A stretch of 63,015 nt of DNA from Lachnospiraceae bacterium (GTDB taxonomy: Bacteria; Bacillota; Clostridia; Lachnospirales; Lachnospiraceae), in contig WRAQ01000015.1 of NCBI GenBank assembly GCA_009780115.1, positions 1 to 63,015 on the forward strand. Direction: 5' to 3'. A model generated the notes under the pieces. That model saw only the letters and a program-made list of their open reading frames with translations. It searched no databases and was not told the origin of the DNA. The first letter of the stretch is position 1. Each line of letters starts with the position of its first letter. Shown one piece after another: positions 1 through 7,419 of the stretch. The position numbers and the translations under genes were made by a program.

Positions 1-110
1 AACCCTCGCGCCGAGCGCGGTCGCTTCAGCGACATAATACTCTACGCGCGAGTGCGCATCCTCCCGGAGGGTTTTTGCTGGATGGGGAATTGCGAAGCAA
101 TTTCCTATAC
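1..110 (-). repeat. GC-rich hairpin-forming extragenic element downstream of the T-box
   Basis: This stretch holds several short palindromes: GTCGC-TTCA-GCGAC near 24-37, a CCTCCCGGAGGG-like palindrome near 60-71, and GGAAATTGC/GCAATTCC arms at about 84-104. Read on the minus strand it contains CCTCCGG, GGATGCGCA and a second hairpin, the same order of parts as at 47409-47472 on the plus strand, so I read it as one copy of an interspersed extragenic element. It lies between the T-box terminator and the off-window gene. No convincing ORF is seen; the short ATG frames on the minus strand end at once or leave the window. Confidence 0.4.
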
Positions 111-111
111 A

Positions 112-386
112 GTAAAAAATCCCTGACAAAGCTTTTGCTTTGCCAGGGACGAATATCAACTATCCGCGGTGCCACCCTGCTTCACAGTTTCCTGTGCGCT
201 TTTTGGAGTACCAACATACTCCCGGCAACTAACGTATGCCTGCACGTCATGGAATACTCGGCGTTTCCGCCTTTGACCATGCCCTCAACGGTCCATTTGA
301 CAACTCGCATTCCCTGCCCGGTTCTCAGCTATCCGGACTCTCTGTATGGTGCGTAACTGCCTTTATCTCCGTCTCAACGGTTTTCA
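112..386 (-). ncRNA. T-box leader riboswitch, probable tryptophan specifier
   Basis: On the minus strand the canonical T-box sequence AGGGTGGCACCGCGG is present (complement of 164-178). It is followed by an intrinsic terminator, a CCCTGGCAAAGC/GCTTTGTCAGGG stem at 121-148 with a U-tract at 112-120. Upstream are stem I features: an AGAGAGT stretch and a CTGAGAACC loop near 310-340. Next to the stem I base pairing (ACGG with CCGT) the exposed triplet is TGG followed by A (complement of 293-295), which I read as a Trp specifier. ACC (Thr) in an adjacent register is the alternative. T-boxes bind uncharged tRNA and open the downstream gene. The controlled gene, probably trpS or a Trp biosynthesis or transport gene, is off-window to the left. 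Confidence 0.85.
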
Positions 387-389
387 TAA

Positions 390-418
390 GTATAAATCAA
401 TCTGTTTTGCTTTGTCAA
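390..418 (-). promoter_or_regulatory. Sigma-A promoter of the T-box transcript
   Basis: On the minus strand TTGACA (complement of 413-418) is separated by exactly 17 bp from TTATAC (complement of 390-395). Transcription would start near 383, just before the T-box stem I. The promoter begins only a few bases after the stop codon of the YhfC gene, so the off-window gene has its own start site. Confidence 0.75.
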
Positions 419-421
419 GCA

Positions 422-1198
422 TTATTTTTTTGAAATATCTTCGTTTTCCGCCCGCCACAATCTCCACACATAAACCCCAGCCGGAACGGCCATAACAAGC
501 AGGGCTATTTGAGCAGCAATCAATCCGGCATAATAAGCTGTCAAAACACTTACAAAATTAAGCACTGTATGGGCAAGTATTGCATAAACATAATAAATCC
601 ATTTCTTCTCAATAACCCCTTTAAACACTAGGAAAGTTGCAAAAACATGGAAAGTAACAGCAAAAACCCGTTCCAATATCCCCAAATATACATGAAATGA
701 ATTGAGTGCAATCATTTGAGGGGCTATAGAGACAAGCACATTCGGGTCTAAAGATAAAGCGAGTGCACCGCCTGGATTATTCACTGCCGTTGAAAAAATA
801 ATATTGTTTATATGCGTAAAGCCAACCAAAATTATTACTTCGCACAAACCGTGCCCAAGCCCAAAAGAGAAAATATCCTTAAAACTTCTTTGCTTCTTTA
901 GTATTAATGCCCCGCCAAGCCGGGCACTTTCTTCAAATAAACCGGCGGTTAAACTGAGGGCAAAAACATATGGAATAAAATTTCTCGTAAAATCAATATA
1001 CCAGTTTTGTCCCGCTAAAGCGTTTAATATCGGTATACGCAAGACGATTTGTGATATAAAGAAAGCCGCCGCCCCAATCAGCAGAGGAAACATAGAGATT
1101 TTTCGTTTTATCCCTAAAAATATCACTACCGCAACCGGCAATATTAAGGTACATACCCCGGCAATAATAAACGCAATAATAGCTTGAGTTGATACCAT
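422..1198 (-). CDS. YhfC-family intramembrane metalloprotease-like protein
   Basis: The 258-residue protein has about seven hydrophobic segments, starting with one at residues 6-28. FEESARL near residue 109 and GLGHGLCEVIILV near residue 133 give the EExxR and HGxxE motifs of YhfC-type membrane proteins, distant relatives of CPBP/Abi intramembrane proteases. From the family, a metal-dependent intramembrane peptidase is possible, but the substrate is unknown. The start is supported by GGAGG ten bases upstream of ATG at 1198. It lies 13 bp downstream of the lipoprotein gene, so the two are probably co-transcribed. Family assignment is fairly secure and enzymatic activity is inferred. Confidence 0.75.
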   Translation of the reverse strand: MVSTQAIIAFIIAGVCTLILPVAVVIFLGIKRKISMFPLLIGAAAFFISQIVLRIPILNALAGQNWYIDFTRNFIPYVFALSLTAGLFEESARLGGALILKKQRSFKDIFSFGLGHGLCEVIILVGFTHINNIIFSTAVNNPGGALALSLDPNVLVSIAPQMIALNSFHVYLGILERVFAVTFHVFATFLVFKGVIEKKWIYYVYAILAHTVLNFVSVLTAYYAGLIAAQIALLVMAVPAGVYVWRLWRAENEDISKK

Positions 1199-1211
1199 CG
1201 AATTTTCCTCC

Positions 1212-1622
1212 TTAATCTGCGATACTAATAAATAGCCCTGCTATCAAGCCATCTTCTGAAAATACGATTCGCGACTTTATATCTTTATTTTCATGCTGTG
1301 ATGTAACAATATAAATATCATATTCTTCATGCTCTTCAATCTCGGTTCCGGTTATTGTTATGAACTCCCCCGCTGGTTTGTTGATATCTTCCCAAGCTTT
1401 TTTGAGTCCGCGGATTCCAAGCGCACGATTCATATCAGCACTAAAATTTTCGGCAGCAATAGTATAATCACCGTTTTCAAGTGCCATCACGAATTGCCCG
1501 GCGCGTTCATTATGATTATCCCAATTAATAGTGCTTATCCCGGGTTCTTCTGTACTACAACCGGCTAAGATAAATAATAATAGAAAGGTTAATGTAGTTG
1601 CGATAAGTTTCTTTAGTTTCAT
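1212..1622 (-). CDS. Small secreted lipoprotein, DUF3887-like
   Basis: The 136-residue product starts with a lipoprotein signal (MKLKKLIATTLTFLLLFILAGC); the lipobox LAGC places the lipidated Cys at residue 22. The mature part is a small alpha/beta domain beginning with a helix (AGQFVMALENGDYTIAAENF), followed by beta-rich sequence, the pattern of DUF3887/NTF2-like domains that often occur in secreted Gram-positive proteins. It would sit on the outer face of the membrane. The neighbouring YhfC gene follows after 13 bp. A role in binding a ligand or helping the membrane neighbour is possible, but nothing in the sequence proves it. Confidence 0.65.
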   Translation of the reverse strand: MKLKKLIATTLTFLLLFILAGCSTEEPGISTINWDNHNERAGQFVMALENGDYTIAAENFSADMNRALGIRGLKKAWEDINKPAGEFITITGTEIEEHEEYDIYIVTSQHENKDIKSRIVFSEDGLIAGLFISIAD

Positions 1623-1704
1623 TCTGAATCCTCCATTTTGTCTGTTTTGCTATATACTCATCAACTATACCATAAATCCAAGATTGATAAATACCATCAT
1701 TAAT

Positions 1705-3213
1705 TTATATTTCAGCCACCTTATACCCCTCACCCGGCGGAAATTCTTCAGCCCGGTAAGATTTAATTATGTAGTCGTTTTTCTGGTCAAAACGGAAAGC
1801 GATTGATTTCGTAAAAGCCGTATTCGGCTGATTTTCAGTAATGATAAGGCTTGCAGCGCATTCACGTTTGGTTTCAAAAGTCTTCATAAAACCAATTCCA
1901 CTACCACCGCTGCTTTCATGAGTAGTTACCCGTTCAGAGCCGAGGCGGGTTAGGGTGTCTATGGTAAAAGGGATACCGGTATCATGAACACTAAATTCAT
2001 AACAGCCGTCGGCTTCGCCGATTAACGCATAAATAAAGCGGCGGGCAGAAATATCATTAGCCATAACGGCAATTATTGCATCCTCTAATAAATCACCAAT
2101 TAAAATTTCAAGCTTGTTTTGAGAAATAATGTTCTCAATCATATAGATGATACTTCCATTGACCTTTATTCTAAATTCGATATCTTTCTTATTACAACGG
2201 CTGGCAAAATAATTGATTAAATCATCAATTGCTTTTACATGAGTGGATGATAAAGAAAAATTAACTTGTTCCCCTGATATAGAATCTAAATAATCCTCCT
2301 TAAGCAGCAGAACATTTTCGAGGTCATTCATAAGTTCCTCATTAATTTCTGCAAGTTCATCGTAACTGCTTAGCTTTATCAACATCTTCATATAATTCCG
2401 CTCTACCGATCTAAGGCGGTGATTGATGTTGTGATTAGCTGTCCGAATTGTTTCCTGGTTGGTTTTGATCCTTTCGATTTCAGCTTTTAACTCCTCATTT
2501 TCTTTCGTCAGGATATCTTCATTCTGTTCGCGGAACCATCTTAACTGAAGCGCTTTGATAGCCCGGCGAATCCATATATAAATTCCGGCCCCGATGGTAA
2601 GAAGGCTGACAAACAGTAAAGGGATAGCCGCTACATCTTCGGTCGTGCCAATGATACTAATTAAAGTAGCTATAACCATAACAGAACCGGCAATAATTAA
2701 AGCAATGATAATTGCATATCTTTCTAATAAGAAGGAAAAACCTTTCTTAAAACGTCTAATCCGGAAAAACAAATAAGAGAGTAAGAACTGGAAAATAAAG
2801 GTCATTGAAAAGATTAATAAATAAACCGGGGCATTAAAATCGATAATGCTGCCTGCTTGATGATTCCTGCCCTCAAAAGGTGAGACTATAAGTGAAATAA
2901 CAACTATTGAAATATAATAAAAAATATAACTGATACCATAAGATACCAAAAAGGCTGAGATATTGGTATCAATCTTTTCCCGGCTAATTATCAAAATAAA
3001 TATAGTAGAAGCAATACAAAAAATAGGCCTTGTTGTTAACTCTGAAACTAAAAATGGGTTAAAGGCATAAATAACCGCAAGCAGCAAACACCATAAAATA
3101 GCTGAAACCTTTTGCCACATTGCCGCCTTTAGGTTTAATACCTTCGTAAATAGGTAAAAAGCGCAGAGCATTACCCCCATCGTACTGATTACATCATTCG
3201 CAAAATTATACAT
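1705..3213 (-). CDS. AgrC/ComD-like sensor histidine kinase with GHKL ATPase domain
   Basis: The 502-residue protein has six or seven membrane helices in residues 1-220, a coiled coil rich in Glu and Lys at about 225-260, a phospho-acceptor region with TANHNINHRLRSVE near 262-275, and a C-terminal GHKL ATPase domain (HDTGIPF, then the Gly-rich GGSGIGF near 460). This layout is that of peptide-sensing AgrC-type kinases, whose helices bind an extracellular signal. The start ATG at 3213 has GAGGGG upstream. Directly upstream are a terminator hairpin, a 16-codon Trp-rich peptide gene and a Spo0A-like regulator. I infer that the kinase, peptide and regulator form one signalling unit. Confidence 0.85.
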   Translation of the reverse strand: MYNFANDVISTMGVMLCAFYLFTKVLNLKAAMWQKVSAILWCLLLAVIYAFNPFLVSELTTRPIFCIASTIFILIISREKIDTNISAFLVSYGISYIFYYISIVVISLIVSPFEGRNHQAGSIIDFNAPVYLLIFSMTFIFQFLLSYLFFRIRRFKKGFSFLLERYAIIIALIIAGSVMVIATLISIIGTTEDVAAIPLLFVSLLTIGAGIYIWIRRAIKALQLRWFREQNEDILTKENEELKAEIERIKTNQETIRTANHNINHRLRSVERNYMKMLIKLSSYDELAEINEELMNDLENVLLLKEDYLDSISGEQVNFSLSSTHVKAIDDLINYFASRCNKKDIEFRIKVNGSIIYMIENIISQNKLEILIGDLLEDAIIAVMANDISARRFIYALIGEADGCYEFSVHDTGIPFTIDTLTRLGSERVTTHESSGGSGIGFMKTFETKRECAASLIITENQPNTAFTKSIAFRFDQKNDYIIKSYRAEEFPPGEGYKVAEI

Positions 3214-3310
3214 TTGAAGCGTACCCCTCTTTTCTTATCCTAAGCAATAGCTAATTGATAAATAATACTCTTATAAGAAAATAGTACTTCATTTTGCCGG
3301 AAATGTAAAG

Positions 3311-3350
3311 AAAAACGTCCGGTAAAAAATACCGGCCGCTTTAGTTTTTT
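3311..3350. terminator. Hairpin terminator between peptide gene and kinase gene
   Basis: CCGGTA at 3319-3324 pairs with TACCGG at 3330-3335, with G-C pairs extending the stem. There are T-rich tracts on both sides (GTTTTTCTTT on the minus strand, TTAGTTTTTT on the plus strand). It lies 20 bp past the stop codon of the 16-codon peptide and about 100 bp before the kinase start. It could end a short abundant peptide mRNA or act as a partial attenuator before the kinase. Confidence 0.7.
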
Positions 3351-3368
3351 ATTTTGAATTTCTTACTC

Positions 3369-3419
3369 TTAATGTCCGCCTGCTACAGTACGCCACCACC
3401 AATCCCACCAGTTTGCCAT
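3369..3419 (-). CDS. 16-aa Trp-rich micro-peptide, possible signal or leader peptide
   Basis: The minus strand reads MANWWDWWWRTVAGGH and then TAA. An excellent ribosome binding site, AAGGAGG, lies about eight bases before ATG at 3419. Five of 16 residues are Trp, in the pattern WWDWWW. There is no signal peptide, so as a signal it would need a dedicated exporter or act like short leaderless peptides. It is followed by a terminator hairpin, so a very short mRNA would be made. It sits between a Spo0A-like response regulator and an AgrC-like kinase, a typical place for a pheromone gene. The alternative is a Trp-sensing attenuation leader, like E. coli trpL, which also carries adjacent Trp codons. 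I do not recognise it as a described family. Confidence 0.6.
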   Translation of the reverse strand: MANWWDWWWRTVAGGH

Positions 3420-3484
3420 AATTGGTCCCTCCTTATTTTTTTTCTGTCTGGTTTCTTAATCCAAAGATTAGAACTTTTTGTGAC

Positions 3485-3500
3485 AAACAAAAAATACCAT
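3485..3500 (-). promoter_or_regulatory. Possible 0A-like box upstream of the micro-peptide gene
   Basis: The minus strand carries GTTTGTCACAAAAAG upstream of the peptide start, close to the Spo0A box TTTGTCGAA. The adjacent regulator has a Spo0A-type DNA-binding domain, so it may bind here. The 150 bp between regulator and peptide contain no other gene. No strong sigma-A promoter is obvious; TTGTCA with a weak TGGATT 17 bp away is the best candidate. Confidence 0.3.
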
Positions 3501-3570
3501 ACCGGGCGAGAAACGCGATATGGTTTGAAGGCTGAATATATATAGTTTTAGCTGATTTTAGAAAAATTGT

Positions 3571-4386
3571 TTATATAGATTCGCTGATTTTTTTCACATA
3601 ATAATGGATAAAATCCGTTGCATGCGGAGCATTGTCTTTAATACTGATTCGCGAGGAAAAATGCTTGACTAAATTTTCCGGGTCGCCATTTTTCCATGTA
3701 TCATTAAGTGCTGTCTGCATACTTTTTAAAGTTGATGAGTAAGCACGTTTATTTTTTGCCGCAACTATTTCAATCCCCGACCCCCGTTCATATGGGTGTG
3801 TCACTAGAAAAAATATCGCATCGCGCAAGTAATCACGGCCGGCAAGTCTCGACCTGATGCCTAAGACGTTAAGTTCAACATCAACCCGGTGAAGTATTCG
3901 TTCATTTCTATCCTGGGGAGTCTCGATTAGATTACGCGAAGCACAGTATTCTTCATACGTCATTGGCTTTCTTTGTTTATAATTTATGGTAGTGCGTAAT
4001 GACACAAGGGTATCAATTACTAGTCTATGGCTATATTCTTTGGAGAGTTTGCTAAAATACCAATCAGCCCCTAAATCATCAAGCCGCTGGGAGACAGTCT
4101 TTGACTTATTGCTGGTTGTAACGACAACAATCGGGACAATCGTAAGAGGGATTGTGGCCAAAAGTTCCAAAAATTGCAGGCCGGAACCTTCGCCATCAAT
4201 TAATTGCAAATCCAAAATAATTCCTTCCGGTACCATCAGCTTCACGTATTCTATAGCATCTTTACATGAATTTGTCATTGCAACGAACTCAATATCAGTA
4301 CGAGTTTTTGAAATATCTGTATATATAGCAGAATCCACTAGGTCATCTTCAATTAACATTAGCCTCATCGGGGTCGGATCTTTCAA
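3571..4386 (-). CDS. Response regulator with Spo0A-like DNA-binding domain
   Basis: This 271-residue protein has a receiver domain at 6-125 (LMLIEDD acidic pocket; phospho-acceptor Asp in GIILDLQL; VVVTTSN and a late Lys in FSKLSKEY). After a linker, a C-terminal domain at about 165-265 resembles the Spo0A output domain: VDVELNVLGIRSRLAGRDYL, AIFFLVTHPYERG and a helix around TLKSMQTALNDTW. It is shorter and more divergent than a master Spo0A, so I read it as a paralogue. Translation starts with TTG at 4386, seven bases after AAGGAG. The SD lies inside an array of 10-bp repeats. It is probably the partner of the kinase at 1705-3213. Confidence 0.8.
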   Translation of the reverse strand: MKDPTPMRLMLIEDDLVDSAIYTDISKTRTDIEFVAMTNSCKDAIEYVKLMVPEGIILDLQLIDGEGSGLQFLELLATIPLTIVPIVVVTTSNKSKTVSQRLDDLGADWYFSKLSKEYSHRLVIDTLVSLRTTINYKQRKPMTYEEYCASRNLIETPQDRNERILHRVDVELNVLGIRSRLAGRDYLRDAIFFLVTHPYERGSGIEIVAAKNKRAYSSTLKSMQTALNDTWKNGDPENLVKHFSSRISIKDNAPHATDFIHYYVKKISESI

Positions 4387-4388
4387 TT

Positions 4389-4430
4389 CATAACTCCTTA
4401 TAACTACTCATAACTACTCATAATCATCCC
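4389..4430 (-). repeat. 10-bp tandem repeats in the regulator leader
   Basis: On the minus strand the leader reads as successive 10-bp units GGGATGATTA, TGAGTAGTTA, TGAGTAGTTA and TAAGGAGTTA, ending in the SD and the TTG start of the regulator. Two units are identical and the others differ at two to four positions. It could be a phase-dependent protein-binding array or a slippage-prone tract that moves upstream sequences relative to the SD. Confidence 0.6.
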
Positions 4431-4524
4431 TCATAATCATATCATATTTTGAGATTTATGGTAGACTATAATTATATATATTAAGCAAAAGCTGTAAATT
4501 GCCCGACATTCAGCCGCCCTGAAC

Positions 4525-4677
4525 CATTAATAAAAACCAGCCGAAAAGCAGACGGGCCATTGATGCAAAGGTTAGCTGAATATACTATAATCCGATTGTA
4601 CTAAGGGTATTAGGGGATTTCTTTAGGGGAATTAGATGAGGCTTTTCGGCTACGGGGCACCTTTTTAAGGGTGCCCC
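4525..4677 (-). other. Intergenic region with a long-range inverted repeat, possible small RNA
   Basis: AGCCGAAAAGC at 4539-4549 and GCTTTTCGGCT at 4641-4651 are perfect 11-bp arms about 91 bp apart. On the minus strand the promoter-distal arm is followed by GGTTTTTATT, as in a terminator. Next to it is GGGGCACC/GGTGCCCC at 4654-4677, an 8-bp hairpin right after the MFS stop codon. The gap between MFS and regulator (about 300 bp) has no ORF. A structured minus-strand RNA or 3' UTR is a reasonable guess. Confidence 0.35.
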
Positions 4678-4684
4678 AACTATT

Positions 4685-5944
4685 TTAAGATTGCTCTTCC
4701 GCAAATTTCGGGTCTTGAATCCGTCCAACGATAATAATCGCTATGAGAATAATTATTAAGATAAAAACAAATGGCAAACGGCGGTCTATACTTGAAAGCC
4801 ATCCCGCGAGATAACCAAACGGTGAAGCAAAAGCAATTGTAAATGTTGTTATCAGGGCATTAATCCGCGCCCGTTCTTCCGGGTTAATATTCAACTGAAG
4901 TAAAGCATCTTTACGTGGTACAACAATCGCAACAGCTATTGCCCCGAAAAAGACATGAACAATAATAAACGGAATACTCAAACTAACCGGTGTGAAAATC
5001 AACAAAACCGTACACAAAGCATTGATTATTAAACCACTCCACATCGGAATCCGGAACTTCATTGAATCAAGACGATGCTGAATACCAACCATAAAAATCA
5101 ACATTACTATGGCATTAAGAATCGGAAAAAATGCCAGATATCCCTGGTTAACACCTAATCTTTGCGTGATATACAGGCCAAAAAAGCTGCTGCTAATCAC
5201 ATATGATACATGTAAAATAACTGATATTGCAATAACTTTCATAATTTCCCTATTTTTTAATATACTAGGAATCAATATTTTATACTCATTTAGCATCGTG
5301 ATTATTGAGGTATTTTTCGTTTCCTCCATCCGGATTTTTCCCCGCTTCGTTTCTGTACAGCAACGATAAGTAATAAAAATCTTAACCGACATATTAATTG
5401 CGAAAATTAGATACAGGACCCGCACCACCGGAACAAGAGAATAATGAAAAATCAGCAAACCCGAAATCGGAGCAAAAAAGACTGCTACCAAACCGGCAAT
5501 ATGTGTCCAACTATAAACACCAACCAAATCCTTAGAATCAGCATCTTCAATTAAAAGACAAAACCAAGCCGTCCAATTAACTTTGTCAATACTATTAAAA
5601 AGAGCCGCAATTAAAAAGAGCCAAAAATTATTGGAAAATGCCCAAATCAAACAAGCAATTACCCAACCAAGTAAATCACCCATCATCGTAGTATGTTTAC
5701 GCCCAAAACGGTCGGTAATAATCCCGCCGAAAAAGGAACAAATCACTTGCATCACCATCGAAACCGACAAAATCAAACCAATCTGCACATCGGTTATACC
5801 TTGGGTATACATATAAAGGGTTGCAAAAGGCGCAATCAGATTAAAAGGGATACCCCACAAAGGTTCCATTAAAATTTGTGTCCGGGTATTTCCTTTGTTA
5901 TTTCTTAATACATTAATTAGAGGATGATTACGAATCGATTTCAT
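4685..5944 (-). CDS. MFS transporter
   Basis: This is a 419-residue, roughly 12-helix major facilitator. The loop between helices 2 and 3 carries GGIITDRFGRKHTTMMGD, the classical MFS signature G-x-x-x-D-R-x-G-R-[RK]. Substrate cannot be read from sequence; the closest general type is a drug- or metabolite-efflux MFS. The start at 5944 overlaps the end of rlmD by 17 bp and has GGAGAG about nine bases upstream inside rlmD, so translation is probably coupled. Hairpins follow the stop codon. Confidence 0.85.
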   Translation of the reverse strand: MKSIRNHPLINVLRNNKGNTRTQILMEPLWGIPFNLIAPFATLYMYTQGITDVQIGLILSVSMVMQVICSFFGGIITDRFGRKHTTMMGDLLGWVIACLIWAFSNNFWLFLIAALFNSIDKVNWTAWFCLLIEDADSKDLVGVYSWTHIAGLVAVFFAPISGLLIFHYSLVPVVRVLYLIFAINMSVKIFITYRCCTETKRGKIRMEETKNTSIITMLNEYKILIPSILKNREIMKVIAISVILHVSYVISSSFFGLYITQRLGVNQGYLAFFPILNAIVMLIFMVGIQHRLDSMKFRIPMWSGLIINALCTVLLIFTPVSLSIPFIIVHVFFGAIAVAIVVPRKDALLQLNINPEERARINALITTFTIAFASPFGYLAGWLSSIDRRLPFVFILIIILIAIIIVGRIQDPKFAEEQS

Positions 5945-7391
5945 GTTTATAACTCTCCAATTTTTTCTCTAGTAAACAAACCGTCTCAACATGCACTGTC
6001 TGCCCGAACTGATCAACCGCACGCGCCCGTTTTAATTGATAGCCGCTATTACATAATATCTGCAAATCTCTGGCTAAGGTCGCACTATCACAACTTATAT
6101 AAATAATCCGCTGCGGTTTTATTTCAATCATTGTCTCAAGGCAAACCGAATCACAGCCTTTTCTTGGTGGGTCAACGATAATTATATCAGCATGGATTCC
6201 TTCATTTTTATGTTTTTCCGGCAAAATAACTTCGGCTTTTCCGGAGAAAAATTCAATATTTTCAATTTTGTTATTTCGGGCATTCTGACAGGCATCACGG
6301 ACCGCTTCCGGTATTATTTCAAGGCCATATACTTTTTTCGCCCCGGCCGCAAAAAATAATGAAACCGTGCCAATACCGCAATACAAATCCCAGACCGTCT
6401 CCTGTCCGGTCAGTCCGGCATACTCAAGCGCAAGGCTATAGAGCTTCTCTGTTTGCCGGGGGTTAACTTGATAAAAAGATAAAGGTGAAATCTGATAAGT
6501 AAAATAATGCCCGGTATCGGCAAAATGATGCTGTGGGTTAAGAATATGAAGCCGGTCACTGATTGTTTCTTTACCCCACAAAACATGTGATGTCTCACCC
6601 ATAATAACATTTGTTTTTTCGGCATTAAAGTTGAGTATTAAACTAACCATCCCGCGGATTTTCATCATTGCATCAATAAGGTCCTGCTGCCGGTTAAGAA
6701 ATTGCTTTGCGCTCTTTATATCTTTCACATTAAGCACAAAACAAACCATTACTTCACTGCTATAAAACCCATTCCGAATTATAATATGCCGGACAAGGCC
6801 GGCCCCCGATTTTTCATTATAAGCGGTTATTCCGTTTGCTTCCATATAAGCAAGACTTGCTTCCAAGATTTCTTTGTTCCGCTCATCACCTAAAAGGCAG
6901 TCAGTACTTGCAATGATATCATGGGTCCGCCCCGCATAAAAACCAGTGACAAGTTTTCCCGCCTTATCATAACCAACCGGATACTGCGCCTTATTGCGGT
7001 AACGGAAAGGCTGCTTCATCCCAACTATCGGCTCAAGCACTTCATCGACTAACTCCGGCTTAAAGCCGCCAATTCTAAGCAAATTGTTGCGGACTTTATT
7101 TTGCTTAAACTCTAACTGCTTTTCATAACTAAGGGCTTGCAATTGGCAGCCGCCGCATTCACGGTGAAAATTACATCTTGGCGTTACCCGAAAAGAAGAA
7201 GGTGTTACCACCTCCTCTAACTTTGCATAAGCGAAGTTTTGTTTTGCTTTCATTACCCGGGCTGATACAATATCGCCGATAACGGCATCTTTGACAAAAA
7301 TCGTATAACCGTCAGCTTTACCTATCCCGGCACCGTCAAAACCGATATCTTCAATTTTTACTTTAAGGACATCATTTTTTTGATATTTCAT
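5928..7391 (-). CDS. rlmD: 23S rRNA (uracil-5-)-methyltransferase, RlmD/RlmCD type
   Basis: The 487-residue protein has an N-terminal TRAM domain (residues 1-60), an iron-sulfur cluster motif with CNFHRECGGCQLQ near 73-85, and a C-terminal Rossmann methyltransferase domain. FYQVNPRQTEKLY, DLYCGIGTVSLFF (SAM site), DPPRKGCD and YISCDSATLARDL (catalytic Cys) are all in place. The family uses SAM to make 5-methyluridine in rRNA or tRNA. In Gram-positives the usual member is RlmCD, which methylates both U747 and U1939 of 23S rRNA; the exact target here is not decidable. It is 28 bp downstream of yhaM and overlaps the MFS gene. Confidence 0.9.
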   Translation of the reverse strand: MKYQKNDVLKVKIEDIGFDGAGIGKADGYTIFVKDAVIGDIVSARVMKAKQNFAYAKLEEVVTPSSFRVTPRCNFHRECGGCQLQALSYEKQLEFKQNKVRNNLLRIGGFKPELVDEVLEPIVGMKQPFRYRNKAQYPVGYDKAGKLVTGFYAGRTHDIIASTDCLLGDERNKEILEASLAYMEANGITAYNEKSGAGLVRHIIIRNGFYSSEVMVCFVLNVKDIKSAKQFLNRQQDLIDAMMKIRGMVSLILNFNAEKTNVIMGETSHVLWGKETISDRLHILNPQHHFADTGHYFTYQISPLSFYQVNPRQTEKLYSLALEYAGLTGQETVWDLYCGIGTVSLFFAAGAKKVYGLEIIPEAVRDACQNARNNKIENIEFFSGKAEVILPEKHKNEGIHADIIIVDPPRKGCDSVCLETMIEIKPQRIIYISCDSATLARDLQILCNSGYQLKRARAVDQFGQTVHVETVCLLEKKLESYKHEIDS

Positions 7392-7419
7392 TTCTTTACG
7401 CCTACCGCACCATTGTTCT

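Noticed and set aside
75-356. Plus-strand ORFs over the T-box
   Set aside because: The region is fully explained by the minus-strand T-box with promoter and terminator.
4654-4677. GGGGCACC/GGTGCCCC hairpin as a strong terminator of the MFS gene
   Set aside because: No T-tract follows on the minus strand; kept only as part of the structured region.
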